Assembly: GCF_007176755.1 (NCBI RefSeq)
Contig: NZ_BJTV01000028.1
Span: 1 to 56,501, forward strand
Length of the DNA stretch: 56,501 bases
Source of the DNA: Streptomyces sp. 1-11
GTDB lineage: Bacteria > Actinomycetota > Actinomycetes > Streptomycetales > Streptomycetaceae
Direction of reading: 5' to 3'
Both the position numbers and the translations under genes were made by a program. The first letter of the stretch is position 1; each line of letters begins with the position of its first letter. Under the pieces are notes generated by a model. The model worked only from the letters and a program-made list of their open reading frames with translations, searched no databases and was not told where the DNA came from. Below, one piece after another: positions 1-9,211 of this stretch.

Positions 1-349
1 TGACGTACTATTAGCCTCTCCGGGTGACATCCCGACCCCACCTCACCCCACCACCCCCGCGCGTCGCACCCCACCCCACCCCCCACCCCGTGCTACACAC
101 CCACACCCCCCACCGACCGACAGCCACCCCCACGACAGCACCGCTGAGCCCCAGACAGCGGCCCCCAGGCATGACACAGCGACGAACCACGACCAGCCGC
201 GTCCTCATGGGCATGACGTACCACAAGCCCGATCACAAGCCCGCTCACGACCCGCTGTGAAACAACGAGCCCAGCTCTCCCCGGCGTTACGCCACCGACT
301 ACGCCACCGCGCCGACCAGATGTTCCGCTACCGACTCAGCCAGCGGGGA
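1..349. other. C-rich intergenic stretch, no supported gene
   Basis: The first ~170 bases are low-complexity runs of C with short A and T interruptions. Reading frames here translate to Pro/His/Thr-rich sequence with no domain-like pattern and no ribosome binding site. The stretch lies downstream of the leftward PLP-enzyme gene. I see no promoter, RNA gene or clear terminator. Confidence 0.5.
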
Positions 350-1549
350 TCAGAGGAACTCGGCGAGCCCGTCCAGGAAGCGGGCCACCTCGTCGCTGGT
401 GTTGTAGGCGGCCAGGCCCACGCGCAGGGCGGGGTCTTCCAGTTTGAGCGCGGTGAAGGGTTCGTAGGCGTAGAACGACCCGGCCGGTGCCACCACCCCG
501 CGTGCGGCCAGGTGTGCCTGAGCCTCGCGGGCGTCGCGGCCTTCGACGGTCATCAGGAGCGTCGGGGTGCGGTCGGATGCCTTCGAGTGCAGGGTGACGG
601 CGTCACCGAGGGACTCCAGCCCTTCCTCCAGCCGTGCGCGCAGCGTCAGTTCGTGCTCGTGCGTGGACCCGAGGGAGCGGGTGAGGCGCTCCCTGCGCGA
701 GGCCCCCGTGCCCGGGTCCAGCTCGGCGAGGAAGTCGACGGCGGCTGCGGCGCCCGCCAGGATCTCGTACGGCAGTGTGCCGAACTCGAACCGCTCCGGC
801 ACGGCGTTCGAGGACGGCACGAGCTTGTCCGGGCGCAGGGTTTCGAGAAACTCGGGCGCCGCCGCGAGGACCCCGCAGTGCGGTCCGAAGAACTTGTAGG
901 GCGAGCAGACGAACAGGTCGGCCCCGAGTGCGGGTACGTCCACGAGGTGGTGGGCGGCGTAGTGAACGCCGTCCACGTACACCAGAGCGCCCACTTCATG
1001 GGCGCGGTCGGCGATCCGGCGGACGGGCGGCTTGGTGCCCAGCACGTTCGAGGCCGCCGTGACCGCGACCAGCCGGGTCCGGGACGTCAGGGCCCGCTCG
1101 TACGAGTCGAGGTCGAGCTCCATGGTCTCCGGGAGAATCTCGATCCAGCGGACCGTCACTCCGGCGCGCTCGGCGGCCTGGACCCAGGGACGGACGTTGG
1201 CGTCGTGGTCGAGGCGGCTGAGGACGATCTCGTCCCCCGCGCTCCAGGTCTTGGCCAGGTGGCGGGAGAAGTCGTATGTCAGCTGCGTGGCGCTGCGGCC
1301 GTGGACGATGCCGCTCGCCGGCATGTTCAGCAGATCGGCGTAGGCGGCGCGGAAGTCCGTGACGACGCGCTCGGCGTTGAGTTCCGACGGGCTGACGGTG
1401 CCCCGGTTGGACAGCGGGCCGATCATGGTGGCGGCGATGGCGTCGGCCACGGAGCGAGGAGTCTGCGTTCCGCCCGGACCGTCGAAGAAGGCGAGCCCCG
1501 CGGCGAGGGAGGGGAACTTGGCTCGCAGGGCGGTGAGGTCGATGGCCAT
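350..1549 (-). CDS. Cysteine desulfurase-like PLP-dependent aminotransferase class V
   Basis: A fold-type I PLP enzyme of about 399 residues, resembling the SufS-like VC1184 subfamily of cysteine desulfurases. The SPYKFFGPHCG segment carries the Lys expected to bind PLP, and the upstream YVDGVHYAAH stretch supplies the cofactor Asp and His. I chose the ATG at 1549 because AGGGA precedes it and MAIDLTALRAKFPSL is the usual start of this family; a longer frame to 1654 would run into the LysR promoter. It is divergent from the LysR gene at 1660, so that regulator probably controls it. True desulfurase activity is not certain: members of this subfamily often lack a proven sulfur role. Cytoplasmic. 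Confidence 0.85.
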   Translation of the reverse strand: MAIDLTALRAKFPSLAAGLAFFDGPGGTQTPRSVADAIAATMIGPLSNRGTVSPSELNAERVVTDFRAAYADLLNMPASGIVHGRSATQLTYDFSRHLAKTWSAGDEIVLSRLDHDANVRPWVQAAERAGVTVRWIEILPETMELDLDSYERALTSRTRLVAVTAASNVLGTKPPVRRIADRAHEVGALVYVDGVHYAAHHLVDVPALGADLFVCSPYKFFGPHCGVLAAAPEFLETLRPDKLVPSSNAVPERFEFGTLPYEILAGAAAAVDFLAELDPGTGASRRERLTRSLGSTHEHELTLRARLEEGLESLGDAVTLHSKASDRTPTLLMTVEGRDAREAQAHLAARGVVAPAGSFYAYEPFTALKLEDPALRVGLAAYNTSDEVARFLDGLAEFL

Positions 1550-1659
1550 GTGGTCCCTGCTTTCTGTCGGGCGGAGTGCCTCGCGTCGGCGTGCATCTAC
1601 TCTGACGTCGATCTTGAGACACGTAAAGCGATGGATTTCGAAGAGAAGGTTCATGGATC

Positions 1660-2583
1660 GTGAAGGCTCAGCCGGATCTGAAGCTCCTGGCCACCTTCCT
1701 GGCCGTCGTACGCCGCGGCTCGATGGCCGAGGCCGCGGCCGAGCTCGGCTACGTGCCCTCGGCGGTGTCCCAGCACATCGCCGTGCTCGAACGCGACATG
1801 GGCGTCGAACTGATCACCCGCCGCCCCGGAAGCCGGCTGATCCTCACCGCGGCCGGCCGCTCCCTGGCCGGGGCGGCCGAGACGCTCTTCGACGCGACCG
1901 CGCGCTTCCAGGACGCAGCGCACGCCATCGCGAACCGTGAGATCGCCGAACTACGCGTCGGCACCTACCCCAGCGCCATGACGTACCTCCTCCCCCAGGT
2001 CCTGTCCACGCTCAGGGCTCGCCGTCCCGGTCCCCGGATCCGTCTGGTCGTCGTGGAGACGGACGAGGGGGTGCCGCGGGTGAAGTCGGGGGACATCGAC
2101 CTGCTCGTGGCCTACCGCTACCTGCCCGAGGACCCGCCGGCTCCGTCCGACGCCTTGACGACCACCCTTCTGGGGCGCGAACCGCTGGTGCTGGTCGCGG
2201 GTACCGAGCCGGGACGCCGAAACCCGGTGGAGCTGGCCGAATGCCTGGAACGGGAATGGGTCTCGGGCCACGCCCGCAATCCCGACCGGCGTCTGCTGCA
2301 CCGCTGGGCCGGAGAGCTCGGCATCGCGCCGCAGGTCACGCTCGAGACCGATGACCTGCACAGCATGCTGGCCATGATCCGCGCCGGTCTCGCGGTGGGC
2401 CTGATCCCGGCGACGCTCCTCGGAGCGGGACACGACGCCGGAGTCGAGGTGGTGGTCATGCCGCCCGGCGTCACATCGCTCCACCGGGAGATCCTCGCCG
2501 TCAGCAGACCCGGTGACCGCCCGCCGCTACTCGACGAGCTGGTCACGCTCCTGGCCGATGCCGTGGACAGCGCGCAGGCGTGA
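1660..2583 (+). CDS. LysR-family transcriptional regulator
   Basis: A 307-residue LysR-type regulator. The N-terminal winged helix-turn-helix (about residues 5-65) contains SMAEAAAELGYVPSAVSQHI. The C-terminal part is a periplasmic-binding-like effector domain, beginning around LRVGTYPSAMTYLLP and including a typical AGLAVGLIPATLL segment near the end. GTG start at 1660, preceded by AGAGAAGG. It is divergent from the PLP enzyme with about 110 bp between starts, the standard LysR arrangement in which the regulator controls its own promoter and the neighbour's. The effector is not predictable from sequence. Confidence 0.9.
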   Translation: MKAQPDLKLLATFLAVVRRGSMAEAAAELGYVPSAVSQHIAVLERDMGVELITRRPGSRLILTAAGRSLAGAAETLFDATARFQDAAHAIANREIAELRVGTYPSAMTYLLPQVLSTLRARRPGPRIRLVVVETDEGVPRVKSGDIDLLVAYRYLPEDPPAPSDALTTTLLGREPLVLVAGTEPGRRNPVELAECLEREWVSGHARNPDRRLLHRWAGELGIAPQVTLETDDLHSMLAMIRAGLAVGLIPATLLGAGHDAGVEVVVMPPGVTSLHREILAVSRPGDRPPLLDELVTLLADAVDSAQA

Positions 2584-2648
2584 GAGAAGTATGACGGGGC
2601 CGGCCGGCCGTACAGGCTGGTCACGCCGCCGCATGTCTCAGGAAGGCC

Positions 2649-3314
2649 ATGATGAAGCTTCTCCTCACCGACTCCGGTGTCAGGAACGCGAGCATCCAGG
2701 GTGCGCTGGTCGACCTCCTGGGCAAGCCGATCGCCGAGTCCAGTGCTCTCTGCATCCCCACGGCGGGGTACGGGGCTCCCGACGCCGATCCGGGCGGGCC
2801 GTGGCGGTTCGTCAGCGGACGGTCCCCCAGCCCTATGACCGGGCTGGGGTGGAAGTCGGTGGGCGTGTTGGAGCTCACCGCGCTGCCCAGCATCGAGGAG
2901 GCGCGCTGGGTGTCCTGGATCCGCGAGGCCGACGCCCTGCTGGTCAATGGCGGTGACGCACTCTACCTGTGTCACTGGATGCGGGAGTCCGGGCTGGCTG
3001 AACTTCTGCCGTCGCTGCCCGACACGGTCTATGTGGGACTCAGCGCCGGGAGCATGGTGATGACGCCCCGTATCGGAGAGGAGTTCGTGGGCTGGGAGCC
3101 ACCGGCCGGCGGCGACAGCACCCTGGGCGTGGTGGATTTCTCGATCTTCCCGCACCTGGATCATCCGGACTGTCCGGAGAACTCCATGGCCGCGGCGGAA
3201 CGGTGGGCGGCCAGGATCGCGGGTCCGGCGTACGCGATCGACGAGCAGACCGCGATCAAGGTGACCGACGGCGCCGTCGAAGTGGTCTCCGAGGGCCACT
3301 GGAAGCAGTTTTAG
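2649..3314 (+). CDS. Peptidase E (S51 family) Asp-dipeptidase-like
   Basis: A 221-residue S51-family protein with a class I glutamine-amidotransferase-like fold. The nucleophile Ser sits in the elbow GLSAGSMVM, and LLVNGGDALYL is the upstream oxyanion strand typical of the family. The product probably hydrolyses N-terminal Asp-Xaa dipeptides in the cytoplasm; some relatives are cyanophycinase-like. AGGAAGG lies just before two adjacent ATG codons (2649 and 2652), so either could be the start. It follows the LysR gene by 65 bp in the same direction and may be co-transcribed. Confidence 0.8.
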   Translation: MMKLLLTDSGVRNASIQGALVDLLGKPIAESSALCIPTAGYGAPDADPGGPWRFVSGRSPSPMTGLGWKSVGVLELTALPSIEEARWVSWIREADALLVNGGDALYLCHWMRESGLAELLPSLPDTVYVGLSAGSMVMTPRIGEEFVGWEPPAGGDSTLGVVDFSIFPHLDHPDCPENSMAAAERWAARIAGPAYAIDEQTAIKVTDGAVEVVSEGHWKQF

Positions 3315-3348
3315 CACTCTCGCCAGGCCAACCGTCTAGGCTGGTGCG

Positions 3349-4197
3349 GTGACTGAGGGGCAGGAGCGCGCGCAGCCGTCGGGAGTGTGGGCCACGGCGG
3401 TGGGGGTGGCCAGGGTGCGGGCGCTGGAGACCGAGCGGGAGAACGCGCTGTTCCGCGACCCGCTGGCACAGGCCTTCGCCGCCGCCGGCGGCCTGTGGCC
3501 CTCCTCGCCGCCGCCCGTGGACGAGGCCGCGCGACGCCGTCGACTGGCCGTGTCCCTCTCCATCGTCATCCGGACGAAGTTCCTCGACGACCTGTTGCGG
3601 CAGGCCTCCGCGTCCGGGGTCAGGCAGGTCGTGCTGCTCGGCGCCGGCATGGACAGCCGGGCGTTCCGGATCAACTGGCCCGAGGGCACCCGGCTGTTCG
3701 AGGTCGACACCGCCGCGCCGCTGGACTTCAAGGCGTCGGTGCTGCGCCAGGAACGGGCCGTCGCGCGCTGCGAGCGGATCACCGTCGCGGTGGATCTGCG
3801 TGAGGACTGGCCGGGCGCGCTGGCCGCCGCGGGGCATGATCCGGCCGTACCGACCGCGTGGATCGCCGAAGGGCTGCTGATCTATCTGCCCGAGGAGGCG
3901 GTGGAGCTGCTGCTGGCCCGGATCAGCGCGCAGTCGGCGGCAGGCAGTCGGCTGGGGCTGACATTGGGCTCGCGTGGTGTGATCGAGCGCTTCGGCACGG
4001 AAGCCGCGCCGGGTTCGGCGGCGTCCATGTGGGTCTCGGAGATGCCCGACGACCCGGTGGGCTGGCTGGCCCGGCACGGCTGGGAGGCCGAGAGCCACAC
4101 CCTGCGCGAGCGCGCTGCCGCCTACGGCCGCCCGATCAGCACCCCTCCGCAGCACGACGAGGGGCCCGGCGGGTTGGTCTCGGCGGTCCGCAGGTAG
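3349..4197 (+). CDS. Class I SAM-dependent methyltransferase (leucine carboxyl methyltransferase-like)
   Basis: A 282-residue protein of the actinobacterial SAM-dependent methyltransferase family related to leucine carboxyl methyltransferases (TIGR00027 type). VVLLGAGMDSRAFRI is motif I, binding SAM; the acidic LFEVDTAAPLDFK loop follows, and WIAEGLLIYLPEEAV is the characteristic later motif. The C-terminus ends with the family-typical PGGLV segment, so the gene looks full length. The GTG start at 3349 lies 34 bp after the peptidase gene; no strong ribosome site is visible. The substrate is unknown. Confidence 0.85.
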   Translation: MTEGQERAQPSGVWATAVGVARVRALETERENALFRDPLAQAFAAAGGLWPSSPPPVDEAARRRRLAVSLSIVIRTKFLDDLLRQASASGVRQVVLLGAGMDSRAFRINWPEGTRLFEVDTAAPLDFKASVLRQERAVARCERITVAVDLREDWPGALAAAGHDPAVPTAWIAEGLLIYLPEEAVELLLARISAQSAAGSRLGLTLGSRGVIERFGTEAAPGSAASMWVSEMPDDPVGWLARHGWEAESHTLRERAAAYGRPISTPPQHDEGPGGLVSAVRR

Positions 4198-4347
4198 AGC
4201 GCCTCCCGGTTGCCCAGGTGATCGATGCCGAGGTTCGTGATCGCCGGTGCCCCCGGTAGGGCCTGCGCGAAGGCGTCGTCCTTGGCCTTCGGGGCGAGCC
4301 GGGCACATCGAGGGTGCGTGGTTGTGACTGCCGAACGCCGGCCGGCG

Positions 4348-4977
4348 TCAAGCGCGGCGTGGGTCGGCCTCGGCGCAGTGGACGCAGGTGGTCGCCGCCG
4401 GCCGGATCTCCAGGCGTTCGGGCGGTATCGTGCCGCCGCAGCCGTCGCACCGGCCGTACTGTCCCCGTTCGAGTCGTTCCAGTGCGCGGTCCAGTTCTTC
4501 CAGGTGCTCGCGTGTCTGCGCCATCAGGGCGGCGACGTGGGCCCGCTCGAAGGCGGTGGTGCCCCCTTCGGGGTCGTGCTCGTCGTCCACCGCGACCAGC
4601 GCGTTCGCGGCAACGATTCCGTCGAAGTCACGGCTCAGCGCGGCCGCCCGGGCGAGGGTGTCGGCGCGGTCGGCCGCGAGCCGTGCCCGGGCGGTCGCGG
4701 AGGCGGACGGGGCGGGCCCGTCATGGCCGTACGGAGGTACTTCTCCCATGCCGGGACAACGCACATTCACGGGCTCCGATTCCCGGCCGTTTCCGGCATC
4801 CGCCTCCTGGTCGTGCCCGGCATCCGCTTCCCGGCCGTGCCCGGCGTCCGCCTCCTGGTCGTGCCCGGCGTCCGCCTCCTGGTCGTGCCCGGCGTCCGCT
4901 TCCCGGTCGTGCTCGGCATCCCACCGCTGCCTCAGCGCATGCTGCGCGTGCTGCGCGTGCTGCGCGTGTCGGCTCAA
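4348..4977 (-). CDS. DksA/TraR-type C4 zinc-finger protein with repetitive N-terminus
   Basis: The C-terminal ~100 residues are a DksA/TraR-like domain: a helical coiled-coil segment (THFAERAH-like through EHLEELDRALERLERGQYG) followed by a C4 zinc finger with CDGCG and CVHC pairs. Such proteins bind the RNA polymerase secondary channel or act as small regulators. The N-terminal ~75 residues are low complexity: HAQ units, then five 8-residue units of the type EADAGHDQ encoded by a 24-bp tandem repeat. The longest frame begins at a TTG (4977), 18 bp after the stop of the upstream gene. A GTG near 4764 or ATG at 4749 would remove the repeats. Real start uncertain. Confidence 0.7.
   Translation of the reverse strand: MSRHAQHAQHAQHALRQRWDAEHDREADAGHDQEADAGHDQEADAGHGREADAGHDQEADAGNGRESEPVNVRCPGMGEVPPYGHDGPAPSASATARARLAADRADTLARAAALSRDFDGIVAANALVAVDDEHDPEGGTTAFERAHVAALMAQTREHLEELDRALERLERGQYGRCDGCGGTIPPERLEIRPAATTCVHCAEADPRRA
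4798..4917. repeat. Five tandem 24-bp units inside the DksA-like gene
   Basis: Five head-to-tail units of 24 bp, reading on the plus strand as RTCCGCYTCCYGGYCGTGC followed by YCGGC, with a few substitutions between units. A degenerate sixth unit lies just before 4798. A separate 9-bp repeat (GCTGCGCGT) occurs three times near 4940-4968. Both keep the minus-strand frame open. Confidence 0.85.
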
Positions 4978-4995
4978 GCGGCGGCCAGGGATTCT

Positions 4996-5352
4996 TCAGG
5001 AGGCGGTGCGGCTGTCGGCTTCGGCCTGGGCGATGGCTTCGGCCTCGCTGTCGGCCAGGTCGAGGGCGACACCGAACGCTTGCGCTATGTGACCCGCGGC
5101 CGACATGACCCGTGCCGTCCCTACGACGGGGGCTATGGCGACGAGCAGGTCTTGCAGCTGGTCGACCGTGAACTCGGCCTTGATCGCGGGGTTGATGTGG
5201 GCCAGGTAGGAGATCGCCGGTGCGTCCATCGCCACAAGCGCGGCGATGCGGGAGAGGATGAGCGTCCGCTCGTCCATGTGGCAGTGCTCGATGGAGTCGA
5301 TCGTCATGGCGGCGATCGTGTCGAGTACCGGGGTCTCATGTGCAGTAGCCAT
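4996..5352 (-). CDS. Carboxymuconolactone decarboxylase-like (CMD/AhpD fold) protein
   Basis: A 118-residue, all-helical protein whose central part (ERTLILSRIAALVAMDAP through AGHIAQAFGVAL) resembles the CMD/AhpD family. The AhpD redox motif with two Cys separated by two residues is absent, so peroxidase-adaptor activity is unlikely. ATG at 5352 has a good ribosome site, AAGGAGG, about 10 bases upstream. The DksA-like frame starts 18 bp downstream, suggesting an operon. Function unknown beyond fold. Confidence 0.7.
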   Translation of the reverse strand: MATAHETPVLDTIAAMTIDSIEHCHMDERTLILSRIAALVAMDAPAISYLAHINPAIKAEFTVDQLQDLLVAIAPVVGTARVMSAAGHIAQAFGVALDLADSEAEAIAQAEADSRTAS

Positions 5353-5665
5353 GGCCGGCCCGCCTCCTTGCGATGATGGGAACTAAGACGCCACCCGCTC
5401 AAGCGGGAACCCGTCTTGCGCAACCGGAGTTGCCACTCAAGCGTAGGCATGCCCGGCTCGTGGCGCGCGCCGAGCCGGGCTGCTGGACTGCTGGACTGAG
5501 CACGGCGTTCCAGCAGACTTCCTCGCACCCGGATGGAACGGGTGAGCGACGGCCCGCCAACGCCGGGTGCACGGGCCCGCAGGGGCGAAGTGCTCCTCTG
5601 AAGTTCCTCAAGTCGTCTGGCGCGCTTGGGACATGACCGCCAGGCTCGTCCTCGTGACAGGAATC

Positions 5666-5989
5666 ATGGGACTGAGCAAGAAGAGCGACCTCGTGCTGAC
5701 CGTCCGGGACACGGACGTGGTCGCGGCCGCCCTGCGCCAGGCACTGGCGCAGGCCTCGGCCCAGGAGCGTCCCGGTCTGGAACGCGCCGTCGCACTCGTC
5801 GAAGCCACCGCCGCCGAGACCGATAGCGGACTGCGCGCCCGCTGGGTACGCGCCCGGCTCGCCGCCGTCGGTTTCACCGGCGACATCGCCTCGGTGGCGG
5901 CGGTGAAGGCACTGCGCCAGGCGGAGCCGAGGCTGAGCTTGCTCGCGGCGGTGGGGCTGCAGAAGGAGGCAGTGGCCCACCCGGAGTGA
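5666..5989 (+). CDS. Uncharacterised helical protein
   Basis: A 107-residue product with no family I recognise. It begins MGLSKKSDLVLTVRDTD and is Ala-rich and predicted to be helical, with no membrane segment or signal peptide. ATG at 5666 is preceded by ACAGGA; longer frames starting at 5567 or 5633 lack a better site. It is divergent from the CMD-like gene and is followed about 200 bp later by an acetyltransferase. The frame has strong third-position G/C bias, which supports it being coding. Confidence 0.55.
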   Translation: MGLSKKSDLVLTVRDTDVVAAALRQALAQASAQERPGLERAVALVEATAAETDSGLRARWVRARLAAVGFTGDIASVAAVKALRQAEPRLSLLAAVGLQKEAVAHPE

Positions 5990-6186
5990 TCCGGCAGGCC
6001 CGCACCCCACGCATCTCCAGTACCGCCTTCGTGCCCGCACCAAAAAATCGGGAGGGGGGCATGGCGTGCCCCGGTGCCCGGCATCGATCGCACGGCCCAC
6101 CGTGCCGCAAACCCGCCACGGAATGGGACCGACTCGATCGCCGGCCCCGGTGCGAAAGGGCCACGGCACTGGGCAGGATCAATGCC

Positions 6187-6759
6187 ATGGACTACCGACG
6201 TGCCGTCGCGGCCGATGCTCCGGCCATGGCCGAGCTCTTCGCGGCCAATCATCACGACGCGCTCACGGAGCGGGAGCGTGCGCGGCAGGGCTTCGTACAG
6301 GGGGACCTCGGTGCCGAGGCACTGCGCTCGATGGCCGTCGGCGGGAGCCTGCTGGTCGCGGACGACGACGGACGGCTGGCCGGGCTGCTCGGACTGGCGT
6401 CTCCCAAGGACTTGCCCAGTGCGCCCCCGCCGGTCCGTGCACTGCTGGACGCGCAGGATGCGCTGGTGTGGCGAGGACGTCCGCTGCGTTCCACGCCCTT
6501 CCTGCTGTACGGGCCCGTGGTGGTGGCCGCCGACTACCGTGGGAAGGGGGTGGGCCGGGGACTCTTCACCGCGGCGCTCCGGGCGGCATCAGGACGGGCC
6601 GATGTGATGGTCGCCTTCATCGAACTGGCCAACCAGGCGTCGTGGCACATCCACGTGGACGGGTTCGGCATGGTCCCCCTGGGAGAGTTCACCCTTGGCG
6701 ACCGTGCCTACGGTGTCGTCGGCGCATCCACCCGACCCGCGGCGACACCGGCCACCTGA
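6187..6759 (+). CDS. GNAT-family N-acetyltransferase
   Basis: A 190-residue GNAT acetyltransferase. The acetyl-CoA-binding signature is the stretch FLLYGPVVVAADYRGKGVGRGLF, where RGKGVGRGL is motif A. Its N-terminal MDYRRAVAADAPAMAELF is the usual first strand and helix. The ATG at 6187 follows GGCAGGATC; in-frame starts further upstream would add sequence that does not look like the family. It acetylates an unknown amine in the cytoplasm. It stands alone, with more than 400 bp to the next gene. Confidence 0.8.
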   Translation: MDYRRAVAADAPAMAELFAANHHDALTERERARQGFVQGDLGAEALRSMAVGGSLLVADDDGRLAGLLGLASPKDLPSAPPPVRALLDAQDALVWRGRPLRSTPFLLYGPVVVAADYRGKGVGRGLFTAALRAASGRADVMVAFIELANQASWHIHVDGFGMVPLGEFTLGDRAYGVVGASTRPAATPAT

Positions 6760-7220
6760 GCTTCCACGATCACCCCCCTCCACGCGCGTCGGCCAGCCGC
6801 GCGTCGGCGCTGCGCGCGCGCCGGGCGTCAGCACCCGTCCATGTACGTGATCGTCCGCATGCCGGATGCGGCCTGCGCAGGGCCTTCGTGGCGGCCGGCC
6901 GCTCGGTCGAAGTGCCGGAACGGTTCATGACTGCGAAGCTGTAACGGACATCTTGCTTGGGGAAGTTTTTGCCTGTGACCGGTTCCCGACGCCCGCGACC
7001 AGGTGGCACGGCGGTTCGTGGATTTCGCGGAGGCAAAACGCGGCTGAAATCATGACGGCCGGAGTGCCGAGCGTATTACGGCCGCGTTGACCGGCGCCGA
7101 GTGCCTGGCGGACGCTCGTCACATAGGTGCTCGATACAACCGGTTTTCCGGTCGGCCCCGAAGACCCCGAAGCCGCAGACCAGCGACGGGGCGGCGGGCG
7201 ACCGGAGCAGGAGGTAGCGC
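6760..7220. other. Intergenic region upstream of asnB
   Basis: No convincing coding frame. The last 15 bases contain GGAGCAGGAGGTAGC, a strong ribosome site for the asparagine synthetase gene. The asnB promoter presumably lies here, but no clear -35/-10 pair stands out. Confidence 0.5.
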
Positions 7221-9062
7221 ATGTGCGGCATCACCGGATGGGTTTCCTACGACCGTGACCTCACCACCGAGGCCACCGCATTGCACGCGATGACCGAGAC
7301 CATGGCCTGCCGGGGCCCGGACGACCGCGGCGTCTGGACGGAGGGGCCCGCCGCCCTGGGACACCGCCGGCTCGCCATCATCGACCTGCCCGGCGGCCGC
7401 CAGCCGATGTCCGCCCCGACCCCCGAGGGGACCGTCGCCCTGGTCTACTCCGGGGAGGCCTACAACTTCACCGAGCTGCGCCGGGACCTGAAGGACCGCG
7501 GCCACACGTTCACCACCGACTCCGACACCGAGGTGGTCCTGCACGGCTACCTCGAATGGGGTGACGCCGTCGCCGAACGGCTCAACGGCATGTACGCCTT
7601 CGCCGTCTGGGACGGCCGCCACGACAAGCTGGTGATGATCCGCGACCGCATGGGCATCAAGCCGTTCTACTACTACCCGACTCCGGACGGCGTCCTGTTC
7701 GGCTCCGAGCCCAAGGCCATCCTCGCCAACCCGCTGGCCCGCCACCGCGTCACCCTCGACGGGCTGCGCGAACTGTTCGTGATGGTCAAGACGCCGGGGC
7801 ACGCCGTCTGGGACGGCATGCGCGAGGTGGAGCCCGGCACGGTCGTCACCGTCGACCGGTCCGGCCTGACCACCCGTGTCTACTGGCGGCTGGAGACCCG
7901 CCCCCACCCGGACGACCGTGACACCACCGTGGCCACCGTGCGGACCCTCCTGGACGACATCGTGCGCCGTCAGCTCGTCGCCGACGTGCCGCGCTGCACC
8001 CTGCTCTCCGGCGGTCTCGACTCCTCCGCCATGACCGCGCTCGCCGCCCGGCAACTGGCCGCACAGGGCGAGAAGGTGCGCAGCTTCGCCGTGGACTTCG
8101 TCGGCCAGACGGACAACTTCGTCGCCGACGAACTGCGGGGCACCCCCGACACCCCGTTCGTCCACGACGTGGCCCGGCTCGCCGGCACCGATCACCAGGA
8201 CATCGTGCTCGACGCCGCCGCCCTCGCCGACCCCGCCGTGCGCCGGCAGGTGATCCGGGCCCGCGACCTGCCCGCCGGGTTCGGTGACATGGACACCTCG
8301 CTGCTGCTCCTCTTCCGCGCCGTCCGGCAGAAGTCCACGGTGGCCCTGTCCGGCGAGTCCGCCGACGAGGTCTTCGGCGGCTACCTGCAGTTCTTCGACG
8401 AGGAGGCACGCCGCGCCGACACCTTCCCGTGGCTGGCGACCATGGGACGCCACTTCGGCGAGGACGCCGAGGTACTCCGTGCCGACCTCACCAAGTCCCT
8501 CGACCTGGAGGGGTACGTCGCCGACGGCTACCGCACCGCCGTCGCCGCCGTCGACCGGTCGGACGGCGAGAGCGACTTCGAGTACCGCATGCGGCAGATC
8601 AGCCACATGCACCTGACCCGCTTCGTCCGCGTCCTGCTCGACCGCAAGGACCGGATGAGCATGGCCGTCGGCCTCGAGGTCCGGGTGCCGTTCTGCGACC
8701 ACCGGCTGGTCGAGTACGTGTACAACGCCCCGTGGGCGCTGAAGTCCTTCGACGGCCGCGAGAAGAGCCTGCTGCGCGAAGCGACCGCGGACGTACTGCC
8801 ACGCTCGGTCTACGACCGGGTGAAGAGCCCGTACCCGTCCACCCAGGACCCGCGGTACGCCCGCGCCCTGCAGGAGCAGGCCAAGGAACTCCTCGCCCGT
8901 CCCGCCCACCCCGTCTTCGACCTCGTGGACCCGGACCGGGTCCGGCGGGCCGCGGAACGCGAGGCACCGGTCAGCACACAGGCGGCCCGACGCGGTCTGG
9001 AACGCACCCTCGACCTCGCGGGATGGCTCGACCTGTACTCCCCCGAGATCACCCTTCACTGA
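7221..9062 (+). CDS. asnB: Asparagine synthase (glutamine-hydrolysing)
   Basis: A 613-residue AsnB-type enzyme that makes asparagine from aspartate, ATP and glutamine. Cys2 (MCGITGW) is the N-terminal glutamine-amidotransferase nucleophile, exposed after Met removal. CRGPDDRG and GHRRLAIIDL are amidotransferase landmarks. The C-terminal synthetase domain holds the PP-loop LLSGGLDSS near residue 262 and SGESADEVFGGY near residue 378. Length fits the family. ATG 7221 has the strong site GGAGGT. It lies upstream of the ABC-F genes, separated by a hairpin and a long leader, so probably a separate transcription unit. In Streptomyces such copies can be housekeeping or biosynthetic. Confidence 0.92.
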   Translation: MCGITGWVSYDRDLTTEATALHAMTETMACRGPDDRGVWTEGPAALGHRRLAIIDLPGGRQPMSAPTPEGTVALVYSGEAYNFTELRRDLKDRGHTFTTDSDTEVVLHGYLEWGDAVAERLNGMYAFAVWDGRHDKLVMIRDRMGIKPFYYYPTPDGVLFGSEPKAILANPLARHRVTLDGLRELFVMVKTPGHAVWDGMREVEPGTVVTVDRSGLTTRVYWRLETRPHPDDRDTTVATVRTLLDDIVRRQLVADVPRCTLLSGGLDSSAMTALAARQLAAQGEKVRSFAVDFVGQTDNFVADELRGTPDTPFVHDVARLAGTDHQDIVLDAAALADPAVRRQVIRARDLPAGFGDMDTSLLLLFRAVRQKSTVALSGESADEVFGGYLQFFDEEARRADTFPWLATMGRHFGEDAEVLRADLTKSLDLEGYVADGYRTAVAAVDRSDGESDFEYRMRQISHMHLTRFVRVLLDRKDRMSMAVGLEVRVPFCDHRLVEYVYNAPWALKSFDGREKSLLREATADVLPRSVYDRVKSPYPSTQDPRYARALQEQAKELLARPAHPVFDLVDPDRVRRAAEREAPVSTQAARRGLERTLDLAGWLDLYSPEITLH

Positions 9063-9128
9063 ACCCCGCGACCCCAGCCGGCCGCCCCCGCCGCGGACTG
9101 CCACCGCCAGGGCTGCCACCAGCACACC

Positions 9129-9158
9129 GTCACCGACCTGAGCGGTCCCGGCGGTGAC
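9129..9158 (+). terminator. Hairpin downstream of asnB
   Basis: GTCACCG at 9129-9135 pairs perfectly with CGGTGAC at 9152-9158, with a second small stem possible inside the loop (GACC/GGTC). It lies about 70 bp after the asnB stop. There is no long T-run, as is usual for high-G+C terminators. Confidence 0.5.
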
Positions 9159-9211
9159 ATGCCTCCTTAATGAGCTGTCGACCGGAAGGGCGGCTGGGTT
9201 ACCCTGTCGGC

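Noticed and set aside
24..260. Plus-strand 78-codon frame in the C-rich start of the window
   Set aside because: Low-complexity Pro/His/Thr product without a ribosome site.
257..1663. A 468-codon plus-strand frame over the PLP enzyme
   Set aside because: Opposite strand shadow of a well-supported gene.
4201..4310. Minus-strand protein-like stretch with GAPAITNLGIDHLGNRE
   Set aside because: Looks coding but has no start or identifiable family and overlaps the methyltransferase 3' end; too little to call.
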